This document shows, piece by piece, positions 8,811 through 17,068 of a stretch of 64,000 bases of DNA. This stretch comes from Olsenella porci. GTDB lineage: Bacteria > Actinomycetota > Coriobacteriia > Coriobacteriales > Atopobiaceae. The position numbers and the translations under genes are program-made. The stretch is from the NCBI RefSeq assembly GCF_009695875.1, contig NZ_VUNC01000001.1, positions 124,001 through 188,000 of the forward strand, given 5' to 3'. The notes under the pieces were generated by a model. That model was not told the DNA's origin. It searched no databases and saw nothing but the letters and a program-made list of their open reading frames with translations. Within the stretch, counting starts at the first letter, position 1, and each line of letters begins with the position of its first letter.

Positions 8811-9551
8811 TCAGCCCGTCGGCTGGCCCCTGTAGTGGGTGATCTTGTACTTGAACTGGTCTGCCCTCGCAACGCTGTGCGTGTACTCCACGATCTGGCC
8901 GACATCGTCGCGCGTCCGTCTCACAAGCCTGAGGACTGCCGACCCCTCGGAGATGCCCAGCCTAAACGCCTCCTCGCCGCTCGCGAGGCTCGCGCTGAAC
9001 TCCTCCTTCGCCTCCCGGATGATCACCCCGTACCTCTTCTCGATAACGTCGTAGAGGGGGTTCTGGGCGAGCAGTTCGCTCGTGAGCCCGGGGAACACAC
9101 TCGCGGGCAGGTAGGTGCGCTCGACCATCATGGGAACCCCATCGGCGAGTCGAAGCCGCCTGAAGCTGTAGACCATCCCACCCAGGGGAAGGTCGAGATT
9201 GCTCGCGACCTGCTTTGGTGCGTCAACCACGTCAAAGTCGATGATCTGGGTGCTGGGGTTACGGCCGAGTCTGCGCATCTGCTCGGTGAAGCTGTACGTC
9301 CCCGAGAGGTTGGTCGCCTCCACGTGCGGCTCGGCGACGAAGGTGCCCTTGCCGTGGCGCCTGTCGACGAGTCCCATGGACTCGAGCTCGCGGAGGGCCT
9401 GACGAACAGTGGTGCGTGAGAGACCATAGTGCTCCGACAGCTCACGCTCGGAGGGCAGCAGGTCCCCGGGCGCCATGTCGCTGTCGATCTTCTCCCTAAG
9501 TGCGTCAACCAATTGGACGTAGAGCGGCTGCCCGTATGTCCCGCTTGCCAT
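8811..9551 (-). CDS. GntR/HutC-family transcriptional regulator
   Basis: This 246-residue regulator starts at the ATG at 9551, preceded by AAAGG. An upstream ATG at 9584 is less likely. The N-terminal winged helix (about residues 10-75, with LSRTTVRQALRELESMGLV) is followed by a UTRA effector domain (about residues 95-235). HutC-type regulators such as NagR/DasR respond to amino-sugar phosphates. The gene heads the agaS-nagA operon and lies next to the PTS operon, so it is the likely local regulator. AACTGGT half-sites in 13141-13405 are candidate operators. Confidence 0.9.
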   Translation of the reverse strand: MASGTYGQPLYVQLVDALREKIDSDMAPGDLLPSERELSEHYGLSRTTVRQALRELESMGLVDRRHGKGTFVAEPHVEATNLSGTYSFTEQMRRLGRNPSTQIIDFDVVDAPKQVASNLDLPLGGMVYSFRRLRLADGVPMMVERTYLPASVFPGLTSELLAQNPLYDVIEKRYGVIIREAKEEFSASLASGEEAFRLGISEGSAVLRLVRRTRDDVGQIVEYTHSVARADQFKYKITHYRGQPTG

Positions 9552-9632
9552 CTTCACGCCTTTCTCCCGCGGTGTGAACATCACAGTAGGCCAAGTCTCG
9601 CCACCGGAATGTGAGCCTTCTGCGTGGAAGAC

Positions 9633-9685
9633 GGGACGGCTGCCGTCCCAAGGAGGGGTGCGCGGGCACTGCGTCCGCGCACCCC
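9633..9685 (-). terminator. two GC-rich hairpins after the PTS IID gene
   Basis: One hairpin has 11-bp perfect arms at 9655-9665 and 9675-9685. A second has 7-bp arms at 9633-9639 and 9643-9649. They lie between the end of the PTS operon and gntR. There is no U-tract, so this may attenuate read-through or protect a 3' end rather than be a classical terminator. Confidence 0.45.
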
Positions 9686-9704
9686 CGGGGAGACTCGCTC
9701 TGGG

Positions 9705-10811
9705 CTAGCCCCAGATGCTGGGCCACAGGCCAAACGGGCCGGCGCCCACGATGCCGATGATAAGGACCAGGACGATGCCCTTCATAGGCGTGAAGTTCTT
9801 CTTGGCGAACAGGTAGTACAGCAGCATGACGATTGCCAGCGGGACGAGCTTGGGGCAAATGCTGTCGAGGATGCTGGCCAGGTCGATGGTGACGGGGGTC
9901 TCCTGCGTCTCCATGTAGGTGACCTCACTCATGCCATTGCCAAGGTCGGTGGAGCCGGCGGTGACGGCGTTGCCGTCGGAGTCGGTGGTGGTCAGGGCGT
10001 TGCCGTCCTTGTCAACCATGCCAGAGAGGGTGGTGTCCTTGCCGTCGTCGCTCTTCTTGATGACCTCGAACTTCTTGACGTCATTGGTGGGAACGACCGC
10101 GGTCTTGGCCACATAGGCCTCGGTGGTGCCGTTGGGAATCTGGACGTTGATCTGGGTGCCGCCCATGGTGACGGTCAGGCAGCCGACGACGAAGACACCC
10201 AGGATGGAGGCGGCGCGCGTAAATGCCTTCATGTGCTCCATGAGGTAGTCGAGCGCGTTCATGCCCATCTTGTAGGACCAGTTCATGAGGCCAAAGCGCA
10301 GGGCAAACTGGACTGCATTGAAGATGACCAGGAACAGGATGGGGCCAAAGATGTTCCCCGAGATTGCCATGTTGGAGCAGATGCCCGCCGTGATTGGTAC
10401 GAGCGTCATCCAGAACAGGGCGTCGCCAATGCCGCCGAGCGGGCCCATGAGCGAGACACGGACAGCACGGATGGTCGGGATGTCGACCTTCTTCTGCTCC
10501 ATGGACAGGATGATGCCCATGGCGAAGGTGACGAGGAACGGGTGGATGTTGAAGAACTCCATGTTGTGGGTCATCGAGAGGGCAAGGTCATCCTTGTTGG
10601 TGTGAATCTTCTCGAGGCCCGGGAGGATAGAGTAGAGCCAGCCTGCCGACTGCATGCGCTCGTAGTTGAACGACGCCTGGAGGAAGCAGGAGCGCCACGC
10701 CATCTGGTTGAGCGTCTTCTGGTCGAGGTCGGGTGCGGGCGTGAGGTCCTGATACTGGGTGACGCCCTCGAAGCGATTGACCTTCTGCGCCTCGGTCTCC
10801 TTAGATGCCAT
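9705..10811 (-). CDS. PTS mannose-family IID component with a periplasmic insert
   Basis: The product is 368 residues, against about 280 for typical IID proteins. The start at 10811 has a GGAGG site. It overlaps the end of the IIC gene by 11 bp (ATGGCATCTAA). The N-terminal part (MAWRSCFLQASFNYERMQ) and the Gly-rich PLGGIGDALFW stretch are typical of IID. An extra segment of about 75 residues rich in Asp, Thr and Gly follows PNGTTEAYVAKT, before the last membrane region. With IIC it forms the membrane channel of the amino-sugar transporter. Confidence 0.92.
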   Translation of the reverse strand: MASKETEAQKVNRFEGVTQYQDLTPAPDLDQKTLNQMAWRSCFLQASFNYERMQSAGWLYSILPGLEKIHTNKDDLALSMTHNMEFFNIHPFLVTFAMGIILSMEQKKVDIPTIRAVRVSLMGPLGGIGDALFWMTLVPITAGICSNMAISGNIFGPILFLVIFNAVQFALRFGLMNWSYKMGMNALDYLMEHMKAFTRAASILGVFVVGCLTVTMGGTQINVQIPNGTTEAYVAKTAVVPTNDVKKFEVIKKSDDGKDTTLSGMVDKDGNALTTTDSDGNAVTAGSTDLGNGMSEVTYMETQETPVTIDLASILDSICPKLVPLAIVMLLYYLFAKKNFTPMKGIVLVLIIGIVGAGPFGLWPSIWG

Positions 10812-11607
10812 CCTCTTCACCTCCGTCATTCATAGAAGCTGCGGTAGCGCCGCCAAGCTCGGTATTCTGCTGGTAGTCCCAATAGGCGAAGCCAAAGCCG
10901 ATGAGGGCGAGGATGAGCAGGCCGGGCGTGGCGAGTGCCGAGATGTTAGAGACCACGATGGCAAGGGCAAAGCCGAGGAAGTAGAAGCCCCACATGTCCT
11001 TGTTCATCATGAACTTGAGCAGAATCGCGAAGCCGACGAAGCGCATCATGCCGCCTGCGGCGGAGAGGCCGTTGTTGAGCCAATCCGGAATCGCGTTGAC
11101 GACGGTCTGGCCGACGCTCTGACCACCGATGAAGAACAGGGTGACGACGGTGCCAAAGATCAGGCCGAGCAGGCACATGGACAGGTAGTTGATGTGCTCG
11201 ATGCCCTTGGGATTTGCCTCGGCGGCATACTGATCGCACTTGCTCATGAGGGGAGACATGAGGGTAAAGATCAGGGTCACGCCGTACTGGCCGAGCAGGG
11301 AGAACGGAATTGCGGTGGCGACTGCAACGTTGGCGTCCAGGTGAAGCGTGATGGCGAGGATTGCCGCCATGATGCCGCCGATGACCGCGTTAGGCGGCTG
11401 GGCACCTCCGATAGGCATGTTGCCGATGGTCATCAGCTGATACGTGCCGCCAACGATGAGGCCGGTCTGCACGTCGCCCAGGATCAGGCCTATAACCATT
11501 CCCGTAACGAGGGGTTGGTACAAGGACTCAAGGAAGCTGAACTGGTCGATTGCCGCGATGAACGTGACGATAAAGACGAGAACGACTTGAAGAATCGAAT
11601 ACTCCAT
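10801..11607 (-). CDS. PTS mannose-family IIC component
   Basis: The protein has 268 residues from the ATG at 11607, preceded by AAAGGAGG. The sequence is highly hydrophobic, with the family stretch QPLVTGMVIGLILGDVQTG and a GGAQPPNAVIGG motif in a re-entrant loop. It forms the sugar-translocating channel with IID. Upstream in-frame codons to 11697 give a non-hydrophobic extension and are rejected. It lies between the IIB gene (110 bp upstream) and the overlapping IID gene. Confidence 0.93.
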   Translation of the reverse strand: MEYSILQVVLVFIVTFIAAIDQFSFLESLYQPLVTGMVIGLILGDVQTGLIVGGTYQLMTIGNMPIGGAQPPNAVIGGIMAAILAITLHLDANVAVATAIPFSLLGQYGVTLIFTLMSPLMSKCDQYAAEANPKGIEHINYLSMCLLGLIFGTVVTLFFIGGQSVGQTVVNAIPDWLNNGLSAAGGMMRFVGFAILLKFMMNKDMWGFYFLGFALAIVVSNISALATPGLLILALIGFGFAYWDYQQNTELGGATAASMNDGGEEDGI

Positions 11608-11717
11608 CCCTGTTCCTCCTTTCGAACTGCATTGCCCGTGAATTTGCAAAGCTGTGCCACACCGCGCGCCTTCCCCTAACGCTCGGTGAAGTACCAAAGT
11701 TGGTTGTAGCTAACGTG

Positions 11718-12212
11718 CTACTCGAAGAGCTTCTCGGTCGGCTCGGTCGGAGTCGTCGGGACGCGCTTGATCTCGAGCTCCACACCGTGGTCCTGCAGGG
11801 ACCTGAAGGCGGCGACGTCCTCGTCGTTCACCGCGACGGTCGTAGCGACCTGCCTCTTGCCCTCGGACATGTGCATGTTGCCAATGTTGAGCTTCTTGAT
11901 GGGCACGCCGCCCTCGACCAGTCGAAGGGCATCCTCCGGGGTCTCGACGATGATCATGATGTGCTGGCGGGGTGCCGCCTTGTGAATGACGTCAATGGTC
12001 TTCTGGATGGAGAAGTACCTGGTCGCAACGCCCTGAGGTGCCGCCATGTTCATCAGGTTTTGGCGCATCTTGCTCTTTGCGACGTCGTCGTTGGCAACGA
12101 GCAGGAGGTTCGCCCCCACGGTGCTCGTCCACTGCGTGGCGACCTGCCCGTGAATGAGGCGGTTGTCCACTCTCACCATCACGATGTTCGGCTCTGCCAT
12201 GAGGCTCACCAT
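11718..12212 (-). CDS. PTS mannose-family IIB component
   Basis: The 164-residue cytoplasmic IIB protein has the phosphorylation site His21 in VDNRLIHGQV. It accepts phosphate from IIA and passes it to the sugar as it enters through IIC/IID. The ATG at 12212 has GGGAG six bases upstream; an internal ATG at 12200 is possible. The tail beyond the fold is short and acidic. Confidence 0.93.
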   Translation of the reverse strand: MVSLMAEPNIVMVRVDNRLIHGQVATQWTSTVGANLLLVANDDVAKSKMRQNLMNMAAPQGVATRYFSIQKTIDVIHKAAPRQHIMIIVETPEDALRLVEGGVPIKKLNIGNMHMSEGKRQVATTVAVNDEDVAAFRSLQDHGVELEIKRVPTTPTEPTEKLFE

Positions 12213-12245
12213 TCCCTTCTCCCAACCTAGTGGTTGGGCAGCGCG

Positions 12246-12530
12246 TTACTTGACGATCTCTTGGATTGCGTAGCGGGACACCTCAATCACGGCTCCAGAC
12301 TTGACCTTGATGTCGCAGGTTTCGGTTCCCAGACGGACGATCTCCCCATACAGGCCTCCGCCGAACGCGACCTTCTGCCCCTTCTTGAGGTCCCGATGAA
12401 GATCCTCGTAGTACTTCTTCTGCTTTTTTGCTCTGGAGGAGCTGACCGCAAAGTAGATGATCACGACGACAGTCAGCAGGACGAGAAGGACTATCGACGA
12501 GGCAAGGATCTGGGAGTTGAGGGATTCCAT
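12246..12530 (-). CDS. yajC: YajC-family protein inside the PTS operon
   Basis: The protein is 94 residues with one N-terminal membrane helix (about residues 9-30), then a basic stretch and the YajC core GQKVAFGGGLYGEIVRL. YajC normally accompanies SecDF. Here its ATG overlaps the IIA stop codon (TGATG), so it is translationally coupled to the PTS. YajC-like genes also occur in some amino-sugar or glycosaminoglycan PTS operons of streptococci, which suggests a transporter-associated paralogue. Its role there is not established. Confidence 0.82.
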   Translation of the reverse strand: MESLNSQILASSIVLLVLLTVVVIIYFAVSSSRAKKQKKYYEDLHRDLKKGQKVAFGGGLYGEIVRLGTETCDIKVKSGAVIEVSRYAIQEIVK

Positions 12531-12964
12531 CAGATTCCATCCTCCTCGTCGCCATCCGCGTCAGAATCCTCCGTTGGAAGCTGGGCATGCGCGACGCCCG
12601 TCTGCCCCGCCTCGACTGCCACCTGGCAGACGTCCTGGGCAGTGGAGGACTCATCCCTCGACATGACCGCCTCGAGGAGCATGGGAAGGTTGGTTCCGCT
12701 CACGACCTGAATGTCATCCTTCTGCGCTGCCTGCATCATGCTTTGGTTGAAGGGAGTCCCTCCCATGAGGTCGGTAAACACCACGACCTCACCCTTGGCG
12801 AGAAGTCCGTCAATCGCGGCCGTCAGCTTTCCGGGGTAGTCCGCAGCCTCATCCTCGTGAAAGGGGACCGCAACCAGGGCATCCTGCGGGCCCGCTATCA
12901 TCTCGAAGGCTCCGAGCATTCCCTCGGCAAAGGTCCCGTGTCCGGTGATGATGCAACCTACCAT
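12530..12964 (-). CDS. PTS mannose-family IIA component
   Basis: The protein is 144 residues. Its active-site His9 is in CIITGHGTFAEG, and the second family motif is DLMGGTPFNQ. It takes phosphate from HPr. It is the first gene of the leftward PTS operon, followed by the overlapping YajC gene. It is the only IIA gene in this region and may serve both PTS gene sets, since the second set lacks one. Confidence 0.93.
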   Translation of the reverse strand: MVGCIITGHGTFAEGMLGAFEMIAGPQDALVAVPFHEDEAADYPGKLTAAIDGLLAKGEVVVFTDLMGGTPFNQSMMQAAQKDDIQVVSGTNLPMLLEAVMSRDESSTAQDVCQVAVEAGQTGVAHAQLPTEDSDADGDEEDGI

Positions 12965-13503
12965 GCGCCGATCCTCTCTCCTGGCTCTCCTGTCGTGGCT
13001 CCGATGGTATGCCGGAGACCGTGGACTAAAGGCACCTCGTTAACCACTTGAGTGCCTCTCGAAAATGCCCTGACACAAAAGCGACCACCAACGAGCATCG
13101 CTTTTCGAACTCGTGTCCCTACGTTTGCTCTGTGGTCTCCAACTGGTTACAACCACAGACCAGTTTCTTCGTGTGGTTGCATGATGTCACAAACGAGAAG
13201 GTTCCGTGAGTGTCTTTTGACAGAGGTTACGTTTACCGCCAGTTTGCATCCATTCACCCGCCAAACATCCTATTCCAGCATATAGAACGGTCTCAGCTTC
13301 CCTCTGCTGGATGCGAATAACTGGTAGCCCCAACGGATTCTTACTATCATGCTGTCTTGGCTTTACCTTAATTGTGATGCGACTTTGTAATTTTCAGCAA
13401 CTGGTATTAGTTGACCATAACAAGGTATGCCTATTTTCGACTCTGGGAGACGCCCTTGTCCGCCCCGGTTTAGGCGTCAGGGCAATCGAACATTGGAGGA
13501 CCG
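12965..13503. promoter_or_regulatory. divergent control region between the PTS operon and the PfkB kinase gene
   Basis: These 539 bp hold no gene I can support. They are AT-richer than the flanking genes and contain the promoters of two divergent transcripts. AACTGGT occurs at 13141-13147, 13319-13325 and 13399-13405, and its complement ACCAGTT at 13159-13165. The third copy is part of TGGTATTAGTTGACCA (13402-13417), which has TGGT/ACCA ends like HutC-type operators. Its TTGACC may also be a -35 box for the kinase gene. Confidence 0.6.
13129..13165. promoter_or_regulatory. nested inverted repeats, candidate GntR operator
   Basis: AACTGGT (13141-13147) and ACCAGTT (13159-13165) form a perfect 7-bp inverted repeat around 11 bp. 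Interleaved with it, TCTGTGGT (13129-13136) and ACCACAGA (13152-13159) form a perfect 8-bp inverted repeat. HutC-type regulators bind TGGT...ACCA sites, but the spacing here is longer than in the DasR/NagR box. Confidence 0.5.
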
Positions 13504-14436
13504 ATGATTTGCACCGTCACGCTCAACGCCTCTATCGACAAGGCCTACAGGATCTCAGGCGGCCTGGAGGTCGGGACCGTCATGCGCGTACTCGACTGCA
13601 CGGACACCGCGGGCGGCAAGGGACTCAATGCCGCACGTGCCGTCGCAACGTGTGGAGAGAGGGTCGTGGCGACCGGATTCGTGGGAGGCAACAACGGGCG
13701 CCTCCTTTGCGAGCTGCTTCAGCGCGACGGCATTCCGGAGGACTTCGTGAGGGTGACTGCCGAGACGCGCTGCTGCGTCAACGTGCTCGATGGCAACGAG
13801 ACGTCCACAGAATTCCTCGAGCCTGGACGCGAGGTGAGTGCCGCCGAGTTTGCGCGCATGAGGGAGCGGCTCCTCTCCCTCGCCGCGGAGGCCTCCGTGG
13901 TCACCATCGACGGCAGTGTGCCGCACGGCGTCTCCCCAGACGACTACGCAGGCCTCGTCGAGGGCGTGCGCAACATGGGAACACCCTGCATCCTCGACAC
14001 CTCGGGGGTGCTCTTGGAGCGGGGCGTGAAGGCGCACCCAACCATGGTCAAGCCCAACACGGACGAAATCGGTCAGATCCTTGGTCGAAAGGTCACAAGC
14101 ATGTCCGAGGGCGCCGAGGCGGCTGCCGAGCTGCATGAGGGCGGCGTGGAGCAGGTCGTGGTCTCCCTTGGGGGGGATGGAGCCATCATGGCCTGTGACG
14201 AGGGAGTGTTTAGGGGCATCGCCCCCAAAATCGAAGTCGTGAACCCGGTCGGGTCGGGAGACACGATGGTCGGCGCGTTCGCGGTCGCGATGGAACGGGG
14301 CATGACCAAGCCGGAGCAGCTGCGCTTTGCTATGGGCTGCGCCTCCGCCAACTGCCTCTCAAAGTACACCGGGCACTTCAACATGAAGGATGCCAAGAGG
14401 CTGGCCGAGGGCACGCGCGTGGAGCGGATCGACTAG
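13504..14436 (+). CDS. PfkB-family sugar-phosphate kinase (1-phosphofructokinase/tagatose-6-P kinase)
   Basis: The protein has 310 residues, the normal length for FruK/LacC. A Gly-rich substrate motif (TAGGKGLNAARAV) lies near residue 38, and the C-terminal PfkB signature NPVGSGDTMVGAFAVAM contains the catalytic Asp. A GGAGG site precedes the ATG. It is divergent from a GalNAc-type PTS and lies near agaS and nagA, so tagatose-6-phosphate is the likely substrate. Fructose-1-phosphate remains possible, although no fructose PTS is present. The aldolase that would complete the pathway is not in the window. Confidence 0.88.
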   Translation: MICTVTLNASIDKAYRISGGLEVGTVMRVLDCTDTAGGKGLNAARAVATCGERVVATGFVGGNNGRLLCELLQRDGIPEDFVRVTAETRCCVNVLDGNETSTEFLEPGREVSAAEFARMRERLLSLAAEASVVTIDGSVPHGVSPDDYAGLVEGVRNMGTPCILDTSGVLLERGVKAHPTMVKPNTDEIGQILGRKVTSMSEGAEAAAELHEGGVEQVVVSLGGDGAIMACDEGVFRGIAPKIEVVNPVGSGDTMVGAFAVAMERGMTKPEQLRFAMGCASANCLSKYTGHFNMKDAKRLAEGTRVERID

Positions 14437-14470
14437 CCCTGCGTCAAGCGCGCGTGGGCAGAACACAAGA

Positions 14471-14502
14471 AGAGGGGCACCTGCCACGGCAGGCGCCCCT
14501 CT
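14471..14502. terminator. strong hairpin between convergent kinase and PTS genes
   Basis: An AGAGGGGC/GCCCCTCT stem continues into CCTGCC/GGCAGG with one internal mismatch and a 2-nt loop. It sits between the stop codons of the kinase gene and the second IID gene and could act in both directions. Confidence 0.7.
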
Positions 14503-14523
14503 CGCCTTCTAAGGCCAGGACTC

Positions 14524-15366
14524 CTAGAGGATTCCGAAGAAGGACAGAAGGATGCTCAGCCCAAAGGTGACGAGGATGAGCACGACCGGGTTTGCTTGGC
14601 GCTTCTTGATGAAGTAGTACATCAGGAAGACGTAGCCAAACGCCAGCATGTTGGGGAAGATCTTGTCCAGCACGTCGGTTTGAATCGCGACCTTGGCGTT
14701 CTCGTTGACCTGAACGACCGTCTGGATGTTGATGCTCACGTACGATGCGATGAGCCCGCCGAGTACGGTGCAGCCCAGGACGGTCGCCGCCTTGCCGATC
14801 TTGGCGGACGCCTCCTTGAGCCTGCCAATCGCCTTCACACCCAGACCGTACCCCATGCGAGCCCACAGGGGCCTGATAAGGAACAGGGCGAGATAGACCA
14901 GGAAGAACAGGATCGGGCCGACGGGGCTCCCCTCCATTGCCATGGACGAGCAGATGCCCGCGAGGATGGGCAGGAGCGTGAACCAGAAGATGGCATCGCC
15001 GATGCCCGCAAGGGGCGGGAAGAGCGCGACCTTGATGTTCCTGATCATGTCACGCGACTGATGCGCCTCCTCCATGGCTAGGACGAGGCCGTTGAGGAAG
15101 CCCACGATGTGCGGGCTCGTGTTGATGAACTCCAGGTTGTCGGACATGGCGTCGGCGAGACCCTGGGGGTCGTCCTTGTAGATGCGCTTGAGGTAGGGCA
15201 GCATGGTCAGCAGCCAACCGCCAGCCTGCATCCTCTCGTAGTTGAAGGACGCCTGCAGGAATATGGTCCTGTACGCCATCTTGGTGATATCGGCGTTCGT
15301 GAGGATCTTTCCGCTCTCCTCCTTGGCGGGGGCGTCGTCCATGAGCTCCTTGTCGTTAGATGCCAT
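14524..15366 (-). CDS. PTS mannose-family IID component (second system)
   Basis: The 280-residue IID protein has standard family length, unlike the longer paralogue at 9705-10811. It shares MAYRTIFLQASFNYERMQ and PPLAGIGDAIFWFTLLP. The start at 15366 overlaps the IIC stop through the same 11-bp ATGGCATCTAA junction as in the first operon. It is the last gene of a leftward IIB-IIC-IID operon. Confidence 0.92.
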   Translation of the reverse strand: MASNDKELMDDAPAKEESGKILTNADITKMAYRTIFLQASFNYERMQAGGWLLTMLPYLKRIYKDDPQGLADAMSDNLEFINTSPHIVGFLNGLVLAMEEAHQSRDMIRNIKVALFPPLAGIGDAIFWFTLLPILAGICSSMAMEGSPVGPILFFLVYLALFLIRPLWARMGYGLGVKAIGRLKEASAKIGKAATVLGCTVLGGLIASYVSINIQTVVQVNENAKVAIQTDVLDKIFPNMLAFGYVFLMYYFIKKRQANPVVLILVTFGLSILLSFFGIL

Positions 15367-16162
15367 CTTCCTCATCCTCCCCACCATTCACGCGTGCCTC
15401 TGCGAGCGCCTGCTTCACTGCCTTGTCGCGGTTGTCGTCAATCGAGTAGACGAAGAGCGCGAGCGCAAGTCCAACGACGGCTACGGGCAGCAGGTTCGAG
15501 AAGTTGAGAAACGATGCCATGACGAAGCCGATGAGAAGGAAGGGCAGGAACTCGACGGTGAACATGACGTTGAGGAGCATCGCGAAGCCGATTGCCGGAA
15601 GCACTCCACCGGTGACCTCGAAGCCATGGGCAAGCCAGTCGGGCAGGTTCTCGACCAGCGTCTTCATGGCATCCTGCGCAACGTAGGCGCACAGGAAGAC
15701 GATCACGCCGTAGAGCAGGGCAACGATTGCCGTGCAAATCACGTTTATCTGGACGATCTTGCCGGTGTCTCCCTTCTTGGCGGCCTCGTCAGCCGGCCCC
15801 ATGAAGAACGAGAAGGCGGAGTAGCAGAGCAGGATCACATACTGCATGAGGAAGCTGAAGGGGAGCGAGAGGGACATGGCGGCCGCGGGCTTGGTCCCCG
15901 TGGTGTGGGCGATGACCACTGCCATCACGCCGGCAAGCACCGGGTTTGGCGGCTGGGTGCCACCCGCCGGGGTAAGGCCCGCAAAGGCCAGCTCTGTGAT
16001 GCCGCCGCAAATAATTCCCGTTGTCGGGTCACCAAGAATCAAGCCCGTGATGGACGAGACGATGATGGGCCTAAAGATGTAGAACCCCTCGAGCCAAAAG
16101 TCTATGCCGCAGATGATGGCCATCAAGGTGAGGGCCAACCCCTGCCCAAGTGTTACTGGCAT
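15356..16162 (-). CDS. PTS mannose-family IIC component (second system)
   Basis: The product is 268 residues and hydrophobic throughout, with FRPIIVSSITGLILGDPTTG and the re-entrant GGTQPPNPVLAG motif. The ATG at 16162 has a GGGAGG site. It is a paralogue of the IIC at 10801-11607 with the same length. It would form the channel with the downstream overlapping IID. Confidence 0.92.
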   Translation of the reverse strand: MPVTLGQGLALTLMAIICGIDFWLEGFYIFRPIIVSSITGLILGDPTTGIICGGITELAFAGLTPAGGTQPPNPVLAGVMAVVIAHTTGTKPAAAMSLSLPFSFLMQYVILLCYSAFSFFMGPADEAAKKGDTGKIVQINVICTAIVALLYGVIVFLCAYVAQDAMKTLVENLPDWLAHGFEVTGGVLPAIGFAMLLNVMFTVEFLPFLLIGFVMASFLNFSNLLPVAVVGLALALFVYSIDDNRDKAVKQALAEARVNGGEDEEDGI

Positions 16163-16204
16163 ACGCTCGTGCCTCCCTGCTCGCAGACCAATACTGACGT
16201 GGTG

Positions 16205-16687
16205 CTAAACGTCGTAACGGATGCGCTCCCTGACCGCACCCGGCACGTCCTGGATATAGACGTCTACCCCCGCCTCCTCAATCGCCTTGAAGTCAGCGAG
16301 GTCGGAGTCGTCCACGTAGACCTTCTTCGTAATGGCGCGCTTTCCCTCGGAGAAGTGCATGTTGCCAACATTGAGCTCGTGGATGGGGACTCCACCCTCA
16401 ACGAGCTGGCGAGCCTGGTGGGGAGTCTTGACCACGATGAAGATCTTCTGCCTTGGGGCCGCCTTGTGGATGGTGGAGATGGTCTTGTCCACCGTCCAGA
16501 AGCGCACGCCCACGCCCGAGGTCTGCAGCGTCATGCTCATGATCTCCTGCACGACCTTGTCTGACGCCGTCTCGTCATCGGCAACGACGATGAGGTTTGC
16601 GCCAAGGGTGCGCGTCCACGTAACACCCACCTGCCCGTGAATGAGCCTGTTGTCGATCCTCGTGAGGAGGATGTTGGGTTCGGACAT
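16205..16687 (-). CDS. PTS mannose-family IIB component (second system)
   Basis: This 160-residue IIB has its phosphorylatable His17 in RIDNRLIHGQV. The start at 16687 is chosen because GGAG precedes it; an ATG at 16747 would add a Pro/His-rich extension not seen in the family. It is the first gene of the second PTS operon. No IIA gene is present in this operon, so phosphate would have to come from another IIA, for example the one at 12530-12964. Confidence 0.92.
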   Translation of the reverse strand: MSEPNILLTRIDNRLIHGQVGVTWTRTLGANLIVVADDETASDKVVQEIMSMTLQTSGVGVRFWTVDKTISTIHKAAPRQKIFIVVKTPHQARQLVEGGVPIHELNVGNMHFSEGKRAITKKVYVDDSDLADFKAIEEAGVDVYIQDVPGAVRERIRYDV

Positions 16688-16984
16688 TCGCCACTCCAAT
16701 CTCTCTGGCCAGTCGGGGTGCCCATGCCGATGGTAGACACCACACATGAAACCTGGTGGTCTTGTAAACCCGTGGAGCGAAAGGCGAAAACGTCCGGAAA
16801 CGCGGTCGCCCCCCAGGGGAGAGGCACCACATGCGCCGCGACGAGGACGCCTTGGCTCGCGCGCACCATTGTGTCACGTCCATGGATTGGTGAACGTGTT
16901 TGACCCATTTTGAAACGTTTACGGAATATTCTTCTTCACTTACAAATATTCCTGGATATTCAGTCGATACCCTATTTGGACAGT
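16688..16984 (-). promoter_or_regulatory. upstream region of the second PTS operon with operator-like repeats
   Basis: No gene is visible. The AT-rich part holds GGAATATT (16923-16930) and AATATTCC (16945-16952), a perfect 8-bp inverted repeat around 14 bp, and a related GGATATTC at 16955-16962. TGAAACGTTTAC (16911-16922) is an imperfect palindrome with a central CG, like LacI-family operators. These differ from the AACTGGT motif of the first PTS, which suggests separate regulation. Confidence 0.45.
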
Positions 16985-17020
16985 GGAAAATAAAGCTCCC
17001 CAGTCATTCGACCGGGGAGC
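16985..17020 (-). terminator. Rho-independent terminator of the bifunctional-nuclease gene
   Basis: On the minus strand, GCTCCCC and GGGGAGC arms (17014-17020 and 16995-17001) are followed by TTTATTTTCC. It lies about 50 nt downstream of the stop codon at 17069. A second small hairpin with a TTCG loop is at 17035-17050. Confidence 0.8.
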
Positions 17021-17068
17021 CAAGAAACCAGCTCTCCTCCTTCGGGAGGATTCGTCAGACGCGACCGC

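Noticed and set aside
6529-8835. Long + strand frame (768 codons) opposite nagA and agaS
   Set aside because: It is a shadow of two clear enzymes on the other strand, with no ribosome-binding site and no family motif.
16911-16922. Catabolite (cre) site upstream of the second PTS
   Set aside because: The spacing between TG and CG is one base short of the cre consensus. It is kept only as a generic LacI-type palindrome.
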